A program made the translations under genes and the position numbers. A DNA stretch of 64,000 nucleotides from Corynespora cassiicola (lineage: Eukaryota; Ascomycota; Dothideomycetes; Pleosporales; Corynesporascaceae), in assembly GCA_022059125.1 (NCBI GenBank), contig JAEUWY010000005.1:4650001-4714000 (forward strand). The letters are read 5' to 3'. The notes beneath the pieces are model-generated. The model saw only the letters and a program-made list of their open reading frames with translations, was not told where the DNA came from and made no database searches. Below are positions 11,288 to 21,682 of this stretch, piece after piece (positions within the stretch are counted from its first letter, which is position 1; each line of letters starts with the position of its first letter).

Positions 11288-14200
11288 ATGTCGGATCCTA
11301 GTGAGACAAGCGGCCGCCCATTAGCTTCCACTACACTGCAACCCGAAGCCAACCCTCAGTCCACGGCCCTCCTACGCAAACGTCGCAAGACCTCCCTGTC
11401 ATCGGATGAGCCCATCGCCGGCACAAAATCCACTCTTCATCGCCGTCCAGTATCCAGGAAAGAAGCATCCTTTCGCCCCCAGCCCGGCTCCTCCCGCGGG
11501 GACACTTCCACCATGCAGAGGTCTACCAGCCCTACCCAGATGTCGCCAGACTCGACGGTCCACTACACCAGGACTGGCCGCATCAGCAAGGCGAAGAAGG
11601 GCTTGAAAGTGCACAACTGCGAGTGCGGAAGGGTGAGTTCAGCCCTGCCATTCCCGTCCACCTCCACCCAACCATTCCTCGCCCAACACCTCACCGCGGC
11701 GCTATGCTCACACCATTTCCCTTTCCCATCGCACCTTTCCAGTGCCTCGCCTCCATTTTCCGTCCATCTGAGCAGACGAACAAGCTTCAACGTTACTGAC
11801 ATCTACGTCTAGTCTTACACACGTGCAGAGCACTTGAGGTACAACCTAGTCCCCCCTCATTTTTAGCCGAGATGGCTCGACTAACTCTGCTTCACAGGCG
11901 ACACCAAAAGAACCACAACGAGGATGCGCTCACTTGCGAGGTTCCAGAGTGTGGAAAGACCTTCTTCAGAATCGATCTCTTGCAACGACACCAAGAGCGA
12001 CAGTGAGTAGCCCGTCCTTGCCGCGCGTTGGGCAAATGCTGACGGCTTCATTGTAGCAACGAAATCGCCAAGGAGCCCCAGAGCAACCCCTTCATTAACC
12101 ACACACCTTCCGCAGAGCCAGAACCCCAGGTTACCACTCCCGTAACGTTACCAGCAGCCATTGTTACCACATCTCAGGCGCAATCCCCATATTACACTCA
12201 GACTGCTGTGCCAGAGTCGCCGGCAGTAGACCCAAGGTATACCACTTCCAATCCGTTTCTTACTCCTCGCCTGCCTTCCTCCATCTCTTCTTCTTTCGGT
12301 CATGTGCTCCGTTCTTCTCCATCTTCCAAGTCCAGTCCCAAGTGAGTTTCAACTGTACATCCGCGTCGCTTCTTTTTTCGGTTTTCCCTTCTTCGTCTCG
12401 ATACAGTCGCTCGTCCCGCACAAGTACTAACCGATGGTTAGCTCTGGAAAGCACAGGTCGACCTTTACGCCCCGCCGGACCCACGCCACCATGGCTTACT
12501 CTTCTGTGCCAGGCGATGCAATGGCCTGGAGCGAGTCCTACTCTCCGCAGTGCACGGACTCGAGCGGGTACCCCTCTCCTATGCCCGAATATTACTTTGC
12601 GGGCCCTCCCTACGGTGCTGGAGCAAACCGCACACGAACACCCTCCAATGCATCTTTCATTGGAGAGCCATGGGCAATGTCATCTCGTTCACCCACTTCG
12701 GCTACATCAACCATGGGATACACGTGGACCTCGAACGAAAAGGCGCCTTCCAACCTCGCCTACATGAACATGGCAACCTCGTACCCCATGACGAGTGTCC
12801 CAATGGCCGCCCATATTGATCCGGTATATCAACACGGGCATTTCGGCCCAAAGTCGCTGGCACAGAGGGATGAGGAAGAGCAAGCCTTTCTCTTCGCTGA
12901 TGACCACTACGGTATGGACCACACTGCACCGTACACGTATAGTTCACATCTTGACAATTACTGGAGACACTTTCATCCCGGGTTTCCGGTCGTTCATCGA
13001 AGTACCTTTGAGAGCATGAACGGGCCGCCGATGCTCCGAGCCGCCATGATCGCCCTAGGCGGCCAATACTCGAACGACGCCAGCACCAAGCGCAAGTCAA
13101 GAATCCTACACGACCGGTGCTTGAAGCTGCTCGATAAGGTGTGTTTGACAATGACCGCAGATATGATCTTGACTAACTCTCAGCAGAGAGATCTCGATGT
13201 CACCACAGAACCCGAACGACTAGCCGACTATCAAGCCCTATTCCTGATCGAAGTCCTGTCCCAATACCGTGCCAGACGTGCCGCCAAGTCCCTCTCCACT
13301 CGTTTTGAGGGCTTGTATCATCAAGTACGAAAGACCCTTTCTCTTCTCGTGTGTAGGCATTAACAAGGACAGTTATGCACTGAATCCACCGCAATTACTC
13401 CCGCTTTTATGGAAAGCTCTTCCGCCATCTCTCAAACCGAATCGCCCACCGTTGAGCAGTGGGTGCATTGGATCGACCTCGCCGGTCGCCAGCGCCTACT
13501 GCTGTGCTGCTACCTTTTGGAATACCAGCAAGTCATCCTCCTAGCCCGCACTTCCCACCAGTCAATCGCCCAACTCTCCGAAATCGACCTCCCATTCCCC
13601 GTACACTCTTCAGTGTGGGATGCCACTCAACTCTCCGACTGGGCCAGTGCCCTTCAGCAATGCCCGCGCCTTCCAGTGTCTCTCTTTGACACTGGCAACG
13701 AGATGAGCAATGGCCAGTTCGACACGTTCCAATCCTCACTCCTCATTGCGACCCATTTCAACCGATTCAGCAACCCTACTTCTTATAGTAGTGTTCCATC
13801 TACCGCTACCTGTGAGCACCTACTCGAGGATTCTGCAATGGTGAAATACCATCTCCTCACCGCCAAGCTTGTCCAGGTGACTCCCATTCGGGCGCTCCTC
13901 GGTGTCTCTGGCGAGTCCTGGATCCTATCAGAGAAGGTCTCTTCATCCCATGCTTTCCAAAGCCTCAAGACAACCCTCAGAGGTTGGGTCAATGGCCTTT
14001 GGACTTCTCCAGCGGAATCACCGGCCAAAGAGGCTTTGAGACTGGCCATCGAGCTCCTTCAACACGCCATGATCACGCAAACCGAAAGCCTGCGACTGGA
14101 GCTCGGAGCCGACATGGGCCTCTACTTCGCATCCTTGGTCGTTTGGGCTGTTACTGCTGCAGCACATGCACGCATGGGCGCAACTCAGTCTCAAACCCAA

Positions 14201-14686
14201 CCTCATCGCTACCAATCCCACTCTCCACTTCCGGCCCACCAAACCTCCAATCAATATCCCTCCACTCCATCTCAACTTTCGGTCAGCTCGGCTGGCGCTT
14301 CTCCAGACTTTTCTCATGCTGGAGCATATTGCCTTCTTGCCAACAGCCATGGCTCGTCGGCTCCTGCTCCTACATCCAACAGCATGCTTCACGATGACAT
14401 GCTCATAATGTCTTTCGATTTCACGACCCAAGCCCTTATCGACGTTGGGTTTCTCGGCCAGGTTCCGCAATGGCCTCCTGATGTCATGCAATGGCAGAAG
14501 GGTTGCACAACCTTGATGCGCTGGGTGAAGATGCGCCTTCGCCGCGGCACAGTTGAGGTTAATGACACCATCCCTACCATTACCATTACAGGTGGTGGCG
14601 GCGATGGGCACGGTGAGCTCCTCGATGGGGTTATTTCATCCCTCGAGAAGATTATGAACCGGGGCTGGGAAGGCACCTACTTTTGA
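11288..14686 (+). CDS. C2H2 zinc-finger / fungal transcription factor domain regulator
   Basis: Nuclear DNA-binding regulator. Seven exons join in frame: 11288-11632, 11813-11838, 11898-12002, 12057-12341, 12442-13138, 13187-13324, 13373-14686 (969 residues). Introns have GT..AG ends and CTAAC-type branch sites; the one before 12442 contains a perfect TACTAAC. The N-terminus is basic and Ser-rich. Finger 1 (residues 111-130) reads CEC..RAEHLRRH..H; finger 2 (137-159) is Cx4C..Hx3H. The rest, from about residue 415 to 800, resembles the fungal-specific transcription factor domain found in many C2H2 and Zn2Cys6 regulators. The LRRH core of finger 1 is typical of this fungal class. Oddity: the first cysteine pair is spaced Cx1C, not Cx2-4C. 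The target genes are unknown. The unusually long upstream region suggests complex regulation. Confidence 0.85.
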
Positions 14687-15725
14687 TGCTCCTTTGCCAT
14701 AGAGTTTAGACGAGATTCCTTATCTTTGATGTTCTTTTTCTCTGCGCTTCTCATCAAGAAAACACGGTCGAACATACGGAACAGTCTCATGTCTTTTTTC
14801 TTTTTTCCCGCATTTTCGACTCCTAGTGCGATGGTTTTTTCGTTCTGCAATCTGTCCCCACGTTCCTTTCCGCGAATGTTGGATAGTGCATCGACATAGC
14901 GAAGGTCGGATCTTGAGTTGCAATACGGCATTTGGCACGTGGAACGATGGTAACGAGTCCTATGGACTTTGATGACTGACGGAATTTCTTGGATGGTTAC
15001 GGATACCCTTTATTTCTCCGCATAATTGCGCTTTCTTTTTGCGATTTCGTTCCCACGCTCGCTTTTTTGGGCGGAATCTTCATGTATTTGTATCTCGAGC
15101 TTTTTGGTTGCTGTTTTGATCCACCCGTCTCGCACTCTACTTTCTATACAGCTCCTGCGTCTGGCGGAGCTTGTAACACTAGTTTCTATGGATTATCTCT
15201 TTGCCAAAAGTTCCTCGCTCTCGTGTTTTCCTGTTTGTCGCAATGCGAAGCGCTGCTGCATTTGAGCATGGCATATGGTGGGGAGCAGAGTGGCTCTCTT
15301 AATGAAAGCATTTTAGACCTGCATAAGGCGGTCTCCCATTGCAACATGTCCCTGCACTAGCGTGAAGTGTCGTGCGATTTTTAAAGGCTCGGCTATGAGT
15401 CTATGTCCTGCATACATGGCGTGCTCTGACGCCTGCATCGCAGCCTTGCCTGACAGTGGGGCGTCAGTGAGCTGTCTGATGACGCGCTATGCTCAGTCGT
15501 GCTAACCAAGCATCCGTACGAGTAAGCAGGTCCTTGTAATACGAGGTCATCGGCAATCTTCCAGCCCTGAGCCAGCCTGGTCCACTTTAGATCCCGCGCG
15601 ACACGGCCCCTTATACGATATCGGGCCCCACGTTGCGAGCTTAATTATACCTCAGTGGGCCAGCCCAAGTCGCGCTTGCTCGGAGAACCGCCAATCTCCC
15701 AGTCCTCCAAACAGCCACCAAGAAA
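14687..15725. other. intergenic, 1.0 kb
   Basis: This is the 3' flank of the C2H2 gene and the upstream flank of the sulfotransferase-like gene. The first part is T-rich. A frame of 123 codons at 14989-15360 has no recognisable domain. I see no RNA gene. Confidence 0.5.
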
Positions 15726-16739
15726 ATGTCCACACAATCACCAATCCACACCTTGCTCTTTACCATACCCCGAACTGCCTCAAACCTCGTAACACAGCTG
15801 CTCAATCTCCCCTCCCAGCCGGGCATCCACCGCCATCCGGAAGACGGCTACATCTTCCTCCCTGCCCTAATCGAACGCTTTAAACATGACCTCCCAGGCA
15901 AATCCATTTCCGACTGGACACCCTCCCAGAAAACCGCCCTGAAAGAAGCATTCGCTCAATCCTTCACATCCTACACCTCCTTCCTCACCACCGCCTCCGC
16001 AGAGGGGAAATCTACCTACATAAAAGAGCACATAAACTGGCTCCTAGACCCCATCTCCGAGACCTCCTTCCTCGACCCCTCTCCCACCCCCACCTCCCCA
16101 TCCACCTACTTCCTCCCCGAACACCCACCCGGCACCCACCCACTACCCAAGGATCCGAACAACGTGACATGCCTACCTGACGCCTTCCTGCTCCGCGACA
16201 TCTCGCCAACATTCCTCATTCGCCATCCGGCCCTGACATTCCCTTCCGCCCTCCGCAACGCGCTCTCGAACCAAGGCCCCGACGTCGTCCTCGCGGCCGC
16301 GCAAACCCAGTGGTGGGAGTGCACGTACCGCTGGACGCGCGCGCTGTGGACCTTTTACGCCACCACCTCGGATCCTGGGTTCCGGCGTGAGACGCGCGAC
16401 CCGCGCGTCACGTTTCCGATCGTGCTGGATGCGGGGGATCTGGGGGATGAGGGGTTGGTGAGGAGTTATGCGGAGGTTGTGGGGTTGGAGGGGGCGAAGG
16501 TGAGGTTTGGGTGGGAGGCGGAGGGATTGGAGGGGGTGGGGGGGTTGGAGGCGAGGATGAAGGATACGTTGTTGAAGAGTACGGGGGTGATTGGGGGGAA
16601 GTTGAGGGGGGATTTGCAGAGGGAGAAGGAGGGGTGGAGAGAGGAGTTTGGGGAGGTGTTGGCGGGGAGGCTGGAGGGGTTGGTGGAAGAGGCTATGGGG
16701 GATTATGAGTTTTTGAGGGGGGTGAGGTTTAGGGGATGA
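15726..16739 (+). CDS. sulfotransferase-like P-loop protein
   Basis: A single exon of 337 residues. Residues 10-20 read LFTIPRTASNL, which fits the phosphosulfate-binding loop of sulfotransferase-fold proteins. Residues around 163-177 read LIRHPALTFPSALR, which fits the second cofactor motif (Arg ... Ser). Proteins of this kind are widespread in filamentous fungi and mostly uncharacterised; the substrate is unknown. No signal peptide or membrane segment is seen, so it is probably cytosolic. The ATG follows AAGAAA, a good context. Oddity: the first two-thirds is pyrimidine-rich on the sense strand, while from about 16430 to the stop the sense strand is almost free of C and full of G runs. The open frame continues through both parts, so I treat it as one gene. 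Confidence 0.65.
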   Translation: MSTQSPIHTLLFTIPRTASNLVTQLLNLPSQPGIHRHPEDGYIFLPALIERFKHDLPGKSISDWTPSQKTALKEAFAQSFTSYTSFLTTASAEGKSTYIKEHINWLLDPISETSFLDPSPTPTSPSTYFLPEHPPGTHPLPKDPNNVTCLPDAFLLRDISPTFLIRHPALTFPSALRNALSNQGPDVVLAAAQTQWWECTYRWTRALWTFYATTSDPGFRRETRDPRVTFPIVLDAGDLGDEGLVRSYAEVVGLEGAKVRFGWEAEGLEGVGGLEARMKDTLLKSTGVIGGKLRGDLQREKEGWREEFGEVLAGRLEGLVEEAMGDYEFLRGVRFRG

Positions 16740-17166
16740 TTAGGGTCTTGTTGTTTCGATACATGGGTGTATGCTTCTATTCTATGGCATTTTGTTTCTG
16801 TGTTTTTAGTCTTTCGTTTAAATCTGCCTGGGTGTCGAGTTTATTTTAAACAAGGGGTATAATTGATGCTTGTCTTTGCGATTGTATTGGTTTTGGGCAT
16901 CAAGGAAGACATTCTGGATAGCTACAGTGTCCCCTTAAAAGAAAAGCTTTCAAATAAAGAGGCATAACACGTACGACCTTGAATACTCTGTTGTTGCTGA
17001 ACGCGCTCGCAACACGTGCAGATACATTCACGCCAAGCGCTACGAGAACCCAACATTCCAGCCCCGTTGTCCAATCACCGTTGGCCAGAGGGCTAATCAA
17101 TCTCTAGCCCGCAAATTTCCCGGTAGGCGAGATTAAGCGAGCCCTCTAGCGTCGGCCGCCTAGCAG

Positions 17167-17173
17167 TATATAA
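17167..17173 (+). promoter_or_regulatory. TATATAA box with pyrimidine tract
   Basis: TATATAA is followed by a CT-rich tract (about 17174-17222) and an A-rich leader ending in CAACATG at 17268, about 100 bases downstream. This is the classic layout of a strongly expressed fungal promoter. It gives the following short open frame or an unseen spliced transcript its credibility. Confidence 0.4.
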
Positions 17174-17267
17174 TCCCCTCTTCCCCACCCTCCTCCCCTC
17201 CTTCTCCGTCCTTTGTCTCCACAGCCGGGGTCCTTCCTCTTTGAAAGGTCTCCAAATCAATTCCAAC

Positions 17268-17381
17268 ATGAATTCACTCGCACGACGTCTCAACTCCAAA
17301 TATCCATCACTATCGACTTCAGCCTACCACTCTACCTTTGGCATACATCAAACACTACACCACTGCCGGCTACCACCTTGA
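17268..17381 (+). CDS. possible short peptide gene (37 codons)
   Basis: The first ATG after the TATATAA promoter opens a frame of 37 residues beginning MNSLARRLNSKYPSLSTS and ending in TGA. The basic, Ser-rich start could be a mitochondrial-type leader, but the product is too short to judge. It may be the first exon of a spliced gene, a uORF or non-coding. I do not recognise it. Confidence 0.2.
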   Translation: MNSLARRLNSKYPSLSTSAYHSTFGIHQTLHHCRLPP

Positions 17382-18049
17382 CCTTACACTCTTGCCGGTC
17401 ATACATCACGCAATATCCAAACATCACCACCACCAACCAACTTCCATGACAGCAATCACTGCCATCAGCCTTATATGACTATTCAACTGTCGACTACCTC
17501 CTACCTATGCGCGCGAGCTCTGGCCTCAAACCCAAACCACTGAGTGTGTTTCTCACTTCCACTTTTCCTTCCCTGCATCTGCTAACATTTATCAGAATAT
17601 TCATCTATTGGAGGTTGCTCCAGCCACCTCGATGCTTACCACACATCATAACAGGCATCGAACAGTCGCACCACGGGGTGCTTCTGGGCAGTCATCAATG
17701 AATGAGAGTGTTTTTAGCCTTTGGCATCACCGCGGAGGAATGGAACAGGCTCAAAGGGGCTGACCTTCGGAGCCTCGAACCGAAACCAGAAGCACCGGAC
17801 AGTAGGCACCACGGGGTGCCTATTGGGCACTCTGCCAGAGCAGGTGCTGCGAGCTCGGCGGCCGCTTGGAAAGTCATGGGTGATTGGCAGCCAGCGTGCA
17901 GCTTGGTGGTGCTTTCGATCGATTGAACCTGCACCGGCGAATGAGGTCTCGGGATATACATGGGGCTTCAGCATCTTGAATGCTTTGCATTTCTGTCTTG
18001 TTCTGGTGTTGTGTGCTTGGATACATGGGCTTTCTTTTGTTCTTCATTC

Positions 18050-18130
18050 CCATACCCGTAAAGGGTTGGCTACATACCATACCTGCAAAGGTTTACTACA
18101 TTACCATACCCACCAAGGGTCTTGCATAGC
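18050..18130. repeat. three diverged 27-base tandem units
   Basis: Units begin at 18050, 18077 and 18104. Each starts with CCATACC and has an AAGG core followed by CTACAT-like sequence. The units are clearly related but diverged, a small minisatellite. Confidence 0.65.
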
Positions 18131-18375
18131 ATTGCAAAGAACGATGAACTATTGTACAGACAAATATCATCTTCTACTACTGCTCACACTTGAATTGTGT
18201 CTGGTGTCTGTCCTTTGCATTCTTCGATCCCCACTTTTGTTGCCTTGACTTGTATATTACCGTTCCTTTGCCCTCCACGTCTCTGCCCGGCATACCTGTT
18301 CACACTCAACACATAGGTGATTTCAACCAAGTATTTCGCCACTTGCTATATTAATTTTTATTTATTTATTGTGGA

Positions 18376-18986
18376 TTACCACCGCGAACGCCAGCTATCG
18401 CTGCATACAATTACATCTTCGCGCACGCCAACAAAGCGAAATGCGACGCTCTACTCATCCAGCAACCTCGCCGACTCCCTCAATATCTCCTCATGACTCT
18501 CAACATCGACCACATAATACGGCTCCGTCGCCAGCAGCGCCCACACAAACGTCAAGCTCTTTGCCATAAACCCGGTCCCATACATTGGCACCTCGCGATC
18601 CTGCACCATACTACACACCTTTCCAAACGGCGCGCAGATCCTCGCCGCTGGCTTCAGATACCCAGACTTCGGGCGTGTGCGTAATGAACACGTATCGGAT
18701 CGGCAGCGCGCCGAACTTCAGGCTTTGGATTTGCTCGACGATGTCGCCGCGGTGATTCACCGTGTGCGTCGCTCCGCCCACCTCCCGCGCGAACCAGTCC
18801 GTCTCTTTGTGCCCTGTTGTTGATACTACGGCAGGAAGCTAGAGCACCTTGCGTGCAATCTGGCTCGCGACCGCACCCACACCTCCCATGCCGTTCAAAA
18901 TGAAGACCCCAACCTGCTTTCCACAAGCAATGCCCAGGCGCTCAACCAGTGGAAGTGAGTCTGCGTTGAAGGGTTTGGAGGCCATT
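18376..18986 (-). pseudogene. decayed zinc-type alcohol dehydrogenase / quinone oxidoreductase
   Basis: The minus strand encodes pieces of a medium-chain dehydrogenase. A cofactor-binding segment with GMGGVGAVASQIAR is followed by a segment containing VSTTGHKETDWFAREVGGA. In another frame come APFGKVCSMVQ, MAKSLTFVWALL and SARLLDE, and in yet another FRFVGVRED. The order matches the C-terminal two-thirds of this family (normally about 340-350 residues). The N-terminal GroES-like catalytic domain is missing. A stop interrupts at 18839-18841, at least two frameshifts are needed (near 18.63 and 18.45 kb), and a second stop lies at 18611-18613 in the first frame. It is therefore a relic. It is divergent from the decarboxylase gene at 19857, with about 870 bases between them. 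Confidence 0.8.
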
Positions 18987-19640
18987 TTGTAATACCGATT
19001 TGGAGAATTTGAAAAAAAATTAGGAACATCAAGATTTGTTCACGGTTGGCGTCATTCTTGCAAAGCAATGTGGAGCGTCCATGAATAGCCAGAAATATTT
19101 AATCGATTTATGTTAAATATATCTCGATTCATCTTTGTGCGTGCTATAAGTTATATCTCGTCGATGTGATGTTTAAATGTACTATCGGAGGACAAGATTG
19201 CCCAGCATGGCGCAGCGATGATCGACATACACAGTGTCCAGAAAAGGGAATTTTTGGGTACAGCGGCATCATATACGAGGGAGACTAGCCTTGCTGAGAC
19301 ACGCTGCGAGATTCATGTATTTTGAGCGATTGGCTGTTCGATGGAAGATGTGCAAAGGCATTCTTGCACCGCGCGACAAGCTGACTGGGTTTTGCCCATG
19401 CTCCTTGGAACTTTGCAACATCAATCTTTTCTGAAGTCGCATGGTCAGCATTCCAACTCGAAGTCTTATAGCTTCCGATTGGAAGCATATGAGGTCGAGT
19501 GAGCGGGAGCTCCGTCACGTGCGATTGGAAACAAACTTCAGCCGTGGGAATCTTTCCCGCGCACACATGAACCATTACGCGATAGAAAAATAAAATCATC
19601 GGCATCGATTTTTGGGTATTACCCACTTCCTGTCGTTCAC

Positions 19641-19723
19641 TCGGCGTTGGTTTCGCTATCCCCGCAGCCCGCATGACTGATCGGAGTGATCGGCGTGAAC
19701 ACCCGGAGCGGGCGTTACGCCGA
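19641..19723. promoter_or_regulatory. four copies of TCGG[A/C]GT upstream of the decarboxylase
   Basis: Exact copies lie at 19641-19647 (+), 19681-19687 (+), 19690-19696 (+) and 19717-19723 (-). All are within 220 bases of the ATG at 19857. Each contains a CGG triplet, the usual half-site of Zn2Cys6 proteins. The same heptamer is found upstream of the neighbouring regulator and aminotransferase genes. A TATA-like ACATATAG lies at about 19753-19760. Confidence 0.6.
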
Positions 19724-19856
19724 TGCTACCCATCCCGTTCCTTTCCACCCTTACATATAGATAGCCAGGGCTTCGTGATACATGCACAACCAACTCTAAT
19801 TACACACTAAATCAACACTCTGGGCTTCTCGGGCGATTAAAAGGCACACCAATCCA

Positions 19857-21584
19857 ATGTCATTGACCGTCACTCTCGCAGAATACCTCTTCATCCGTCT
19901 CCAGCAGCTCGGTATCGGCGCCGTTCATGGAGTCCCGGGCGACTTCAACTTGACCTTGCTGGACTATGTCGAGCCCGTAGGATTGAAGTGGGTCGGAAAT
20001 GCCAATGAGCTGAATGCCGGATACGCAGCAGATGGCTACGCGCGCATCAAGGGCGTTGGAGCGCTGGTGACCACGTTCGGGGTCGGCGAGCTGTCCGCCA
20101 TCAATGCCATCGCTGGCGCATATGCCGAGCGGGCCGCAGTCGTCCACATTGTCGGCACGCCGGCTCGTCCCGCCCAGGATGCACGGCTTTTGGTCCATCA
20201 CACGCTTAATGACGGGAATTTCCAGAGGTTTGGGCAGATGGCGGCTCATGTGACGGTCGCGCAGACGGATTTGAAGGATCCCAGGACGAGCCCGGATCAG
20301 ATTGATGATATGCTGAAGCAATGCTTGCTACACAGCAGGCCGGTTTACATCTCGTTCCCGGTAGATATGGTCTCGATGCCTGTGTCTGCGAGTAGGCTTG
20401 ACACTAAAATTACGCCTCTCAAACTGGAGAACTCGGTTGTGGACGAAAATGTGCTCGGAAAGGTTATGGATAGAATATACTCTGCGAAGCAGCCTATTAT
20501 CATGGTAGATGGAGAAGTCAGAGCCCTCGATATCGTTGGAGAGGTGCAGGAAATCACGAAACGAACCCAATGGCCGACATGGACGACGAGCTTTGGAAAG
20601 GGCCTTTTGGACGAGACGCTTCCCAATTTCCATGGCATCTACCAAGGCACATATGATAAAGTTGCTCCTCAGGAATTCATCAACAACTCCGATCTGGTTC
20701 TTTCTTTCGGCCCACACCACAGTTCTACCAACAGCTTCGCGTTTACTAGCATACCGGCGGTAGAGAAGACTATATCCTTCTCCGACACGCAATTGAAGAT
20801 TGGCAAGGAAATATTCCGAGATGTTCCAGCCAAACTAGTGATCAATCGGATCCTTGAGAAGTTAGATACCTCAAAAGCCAAAACATACGCCGCCTATCCC
20901 GAGCTCCCTCGAAACTACAAGACTGCTTTTTCGGAAGTTAACAGCCAGGAGCCCATCCACCAAGCCAAGCTCTGGCACCTCCTCGCAAATTTCCTTCGCC
21001 CTGGCGACATCCTCCTCGGCGAGACTGGCACCGCGGGATACGGTGCACGAGAGATGCCCCTCCCGCAACACACCCGCCTCTTCGCGCCAGTCACCTGGTT
21101 GTCAATAGGCTACATGCTTCCAGCTGCCCAAGGCGCTGCCCTCGCTCAGCAAGAGCTCGTTGCTTCTGGAAAGTACAACGGCAACAGCGATGCCCGGACT
21201 ATCCTCCTCATTGGCGACGGTAGCTTCCAGATGACGGTCCAGGAGCTCGGAACCATTGTCAACCGGCATTTGAACGTGGTCGTTTTCCTCATTAACAACG
21301 AAGGTTACACTATTGAGCGCTGCATTCACGGACTGCGGCAAGGATACAACGACGTACCATCTTGGCGTTATCTGCAGGCCCCCAGTTTCTTTGGCGCTAA
21401 GGAAGATACATTCACAGCTTCGGCAAAGAGCTGGGGTGAATTGGAGAAGGCATTGGCGGATGAGCGGCTGATCAATGGCAAGGAGCTGCGAATGGTGGAA
21501 ATATTCATGGACCGGGAGGACGCTCCCGCGGGGCCCTTGCTGGAGATGCTACAGCGCGAAAAGGCCAAGGTTGCGGCCAAATAA
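19857..21584 (+). CDS. pyruvate / 2-oxo acid decarboxylase (ThDP-dependent)
   Basis: Non-oxidative decarboxylase turning a 2-oxo acid into an aldehyde and CO2, with thiamine diphosphate and magnesium. It is an intronless gene of 575 residues, the usual length of the pyruvate/indolepyruvate/phenylpyruvate decarboxylase family. Key family residues are in place: Asp29 (VPGDF), the activating Glu51 (NANELNAGYAADGYAR), the His114-His115 pair (LVHHTLNDGNF) and the cofactor motif GDGSFQMTVQE followed by NNEGYTIE. Sequence alone does not separate pyruvate from aromatic substrates. The convergent Zn2Cys6 gene (98 bases away) and the aminotransferase beyond it favour an Ehrlich-type role on aromatic 2-oxo acids, by analogy with yeast ARO10; this is inference. 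The promoter holds four TCGG[A/C]GT elements, pointing to pathway-specific control. Probably cytosolic. Confidence 0.93.
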   Translation: MSLTVTLAEYLFIRLQQLGIGAVHGVPGDFNLTLLDYVEPVGLKWVGNANELNAGYAADGYARIKGVGALVTTFGVGELSAINAIAGAYAERAAVVHIVGTPARPAQDARLLVHHTLNDGNFQRFGQMAAHVTVAQTDLKDPRTSPDQIDDMLKQCLLHSRPVYISFPVDMVSMPVSASRLDTKITPLKLENSVVDENVLGKVMDRIYSAKQPIIMVDGEVRALDIVGEVQEITKRTQWPTWTTSFGKGLLDETLPNFHGIYQGTYDKVAPQEFINNSDLVLSFGPHHSSTNSFAFTSIPAVEKTISFSDTQLKIGKEIFRDVPAKLVINRILEKLDTSKAKTYAAYPELPRNYKTAFSEVNSQEPIHQAKLWHLLANFLRPGDILLGETGTAGYGAREMPLPQHTRLFAPVTWLSIGYMLPAAQGAALAQQELVASGKYNGNSDARTILLIGDGSFQMTVQELGTIVNRHLNVVVFLINNEGYTIERCIHGLRQGYNDVPSWRYLQAPSFFGAKEDTFTASAKSWGELEKALADERLINGKELRMVEIFMDREDAPAGPLLEMLQREKAKVAAK

Positions 21585-21682
21585 AAGCCAATAGATTAGA
21601 AGTCGGCCAACAACCATGTAAATATTCTATTCCAAACTCCGTAGAGTCTCACAACACAAATTCGAAAGAAAAAGCTTCCCAA

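Larger units (their letters stand above)
16740..18375. other. gene-poor stretch, 1.6 kb
   Basis: This holds a TATA-type promoter with a short open frame (17167-17381), a GCACCACGGGGTGC element present twice (17668-17681 and inside 17805-17820), and a 27-base tandem repeat (18050-18130). No other gene was recognised. Confidence 0.5.

Noticed and set aside
18369..18684. Plus-strand frames across the dehydrogenase relic.
   Set aside because: They are shadows; the minus strand shows clear medium-chain dehydrogenase motifs in order.
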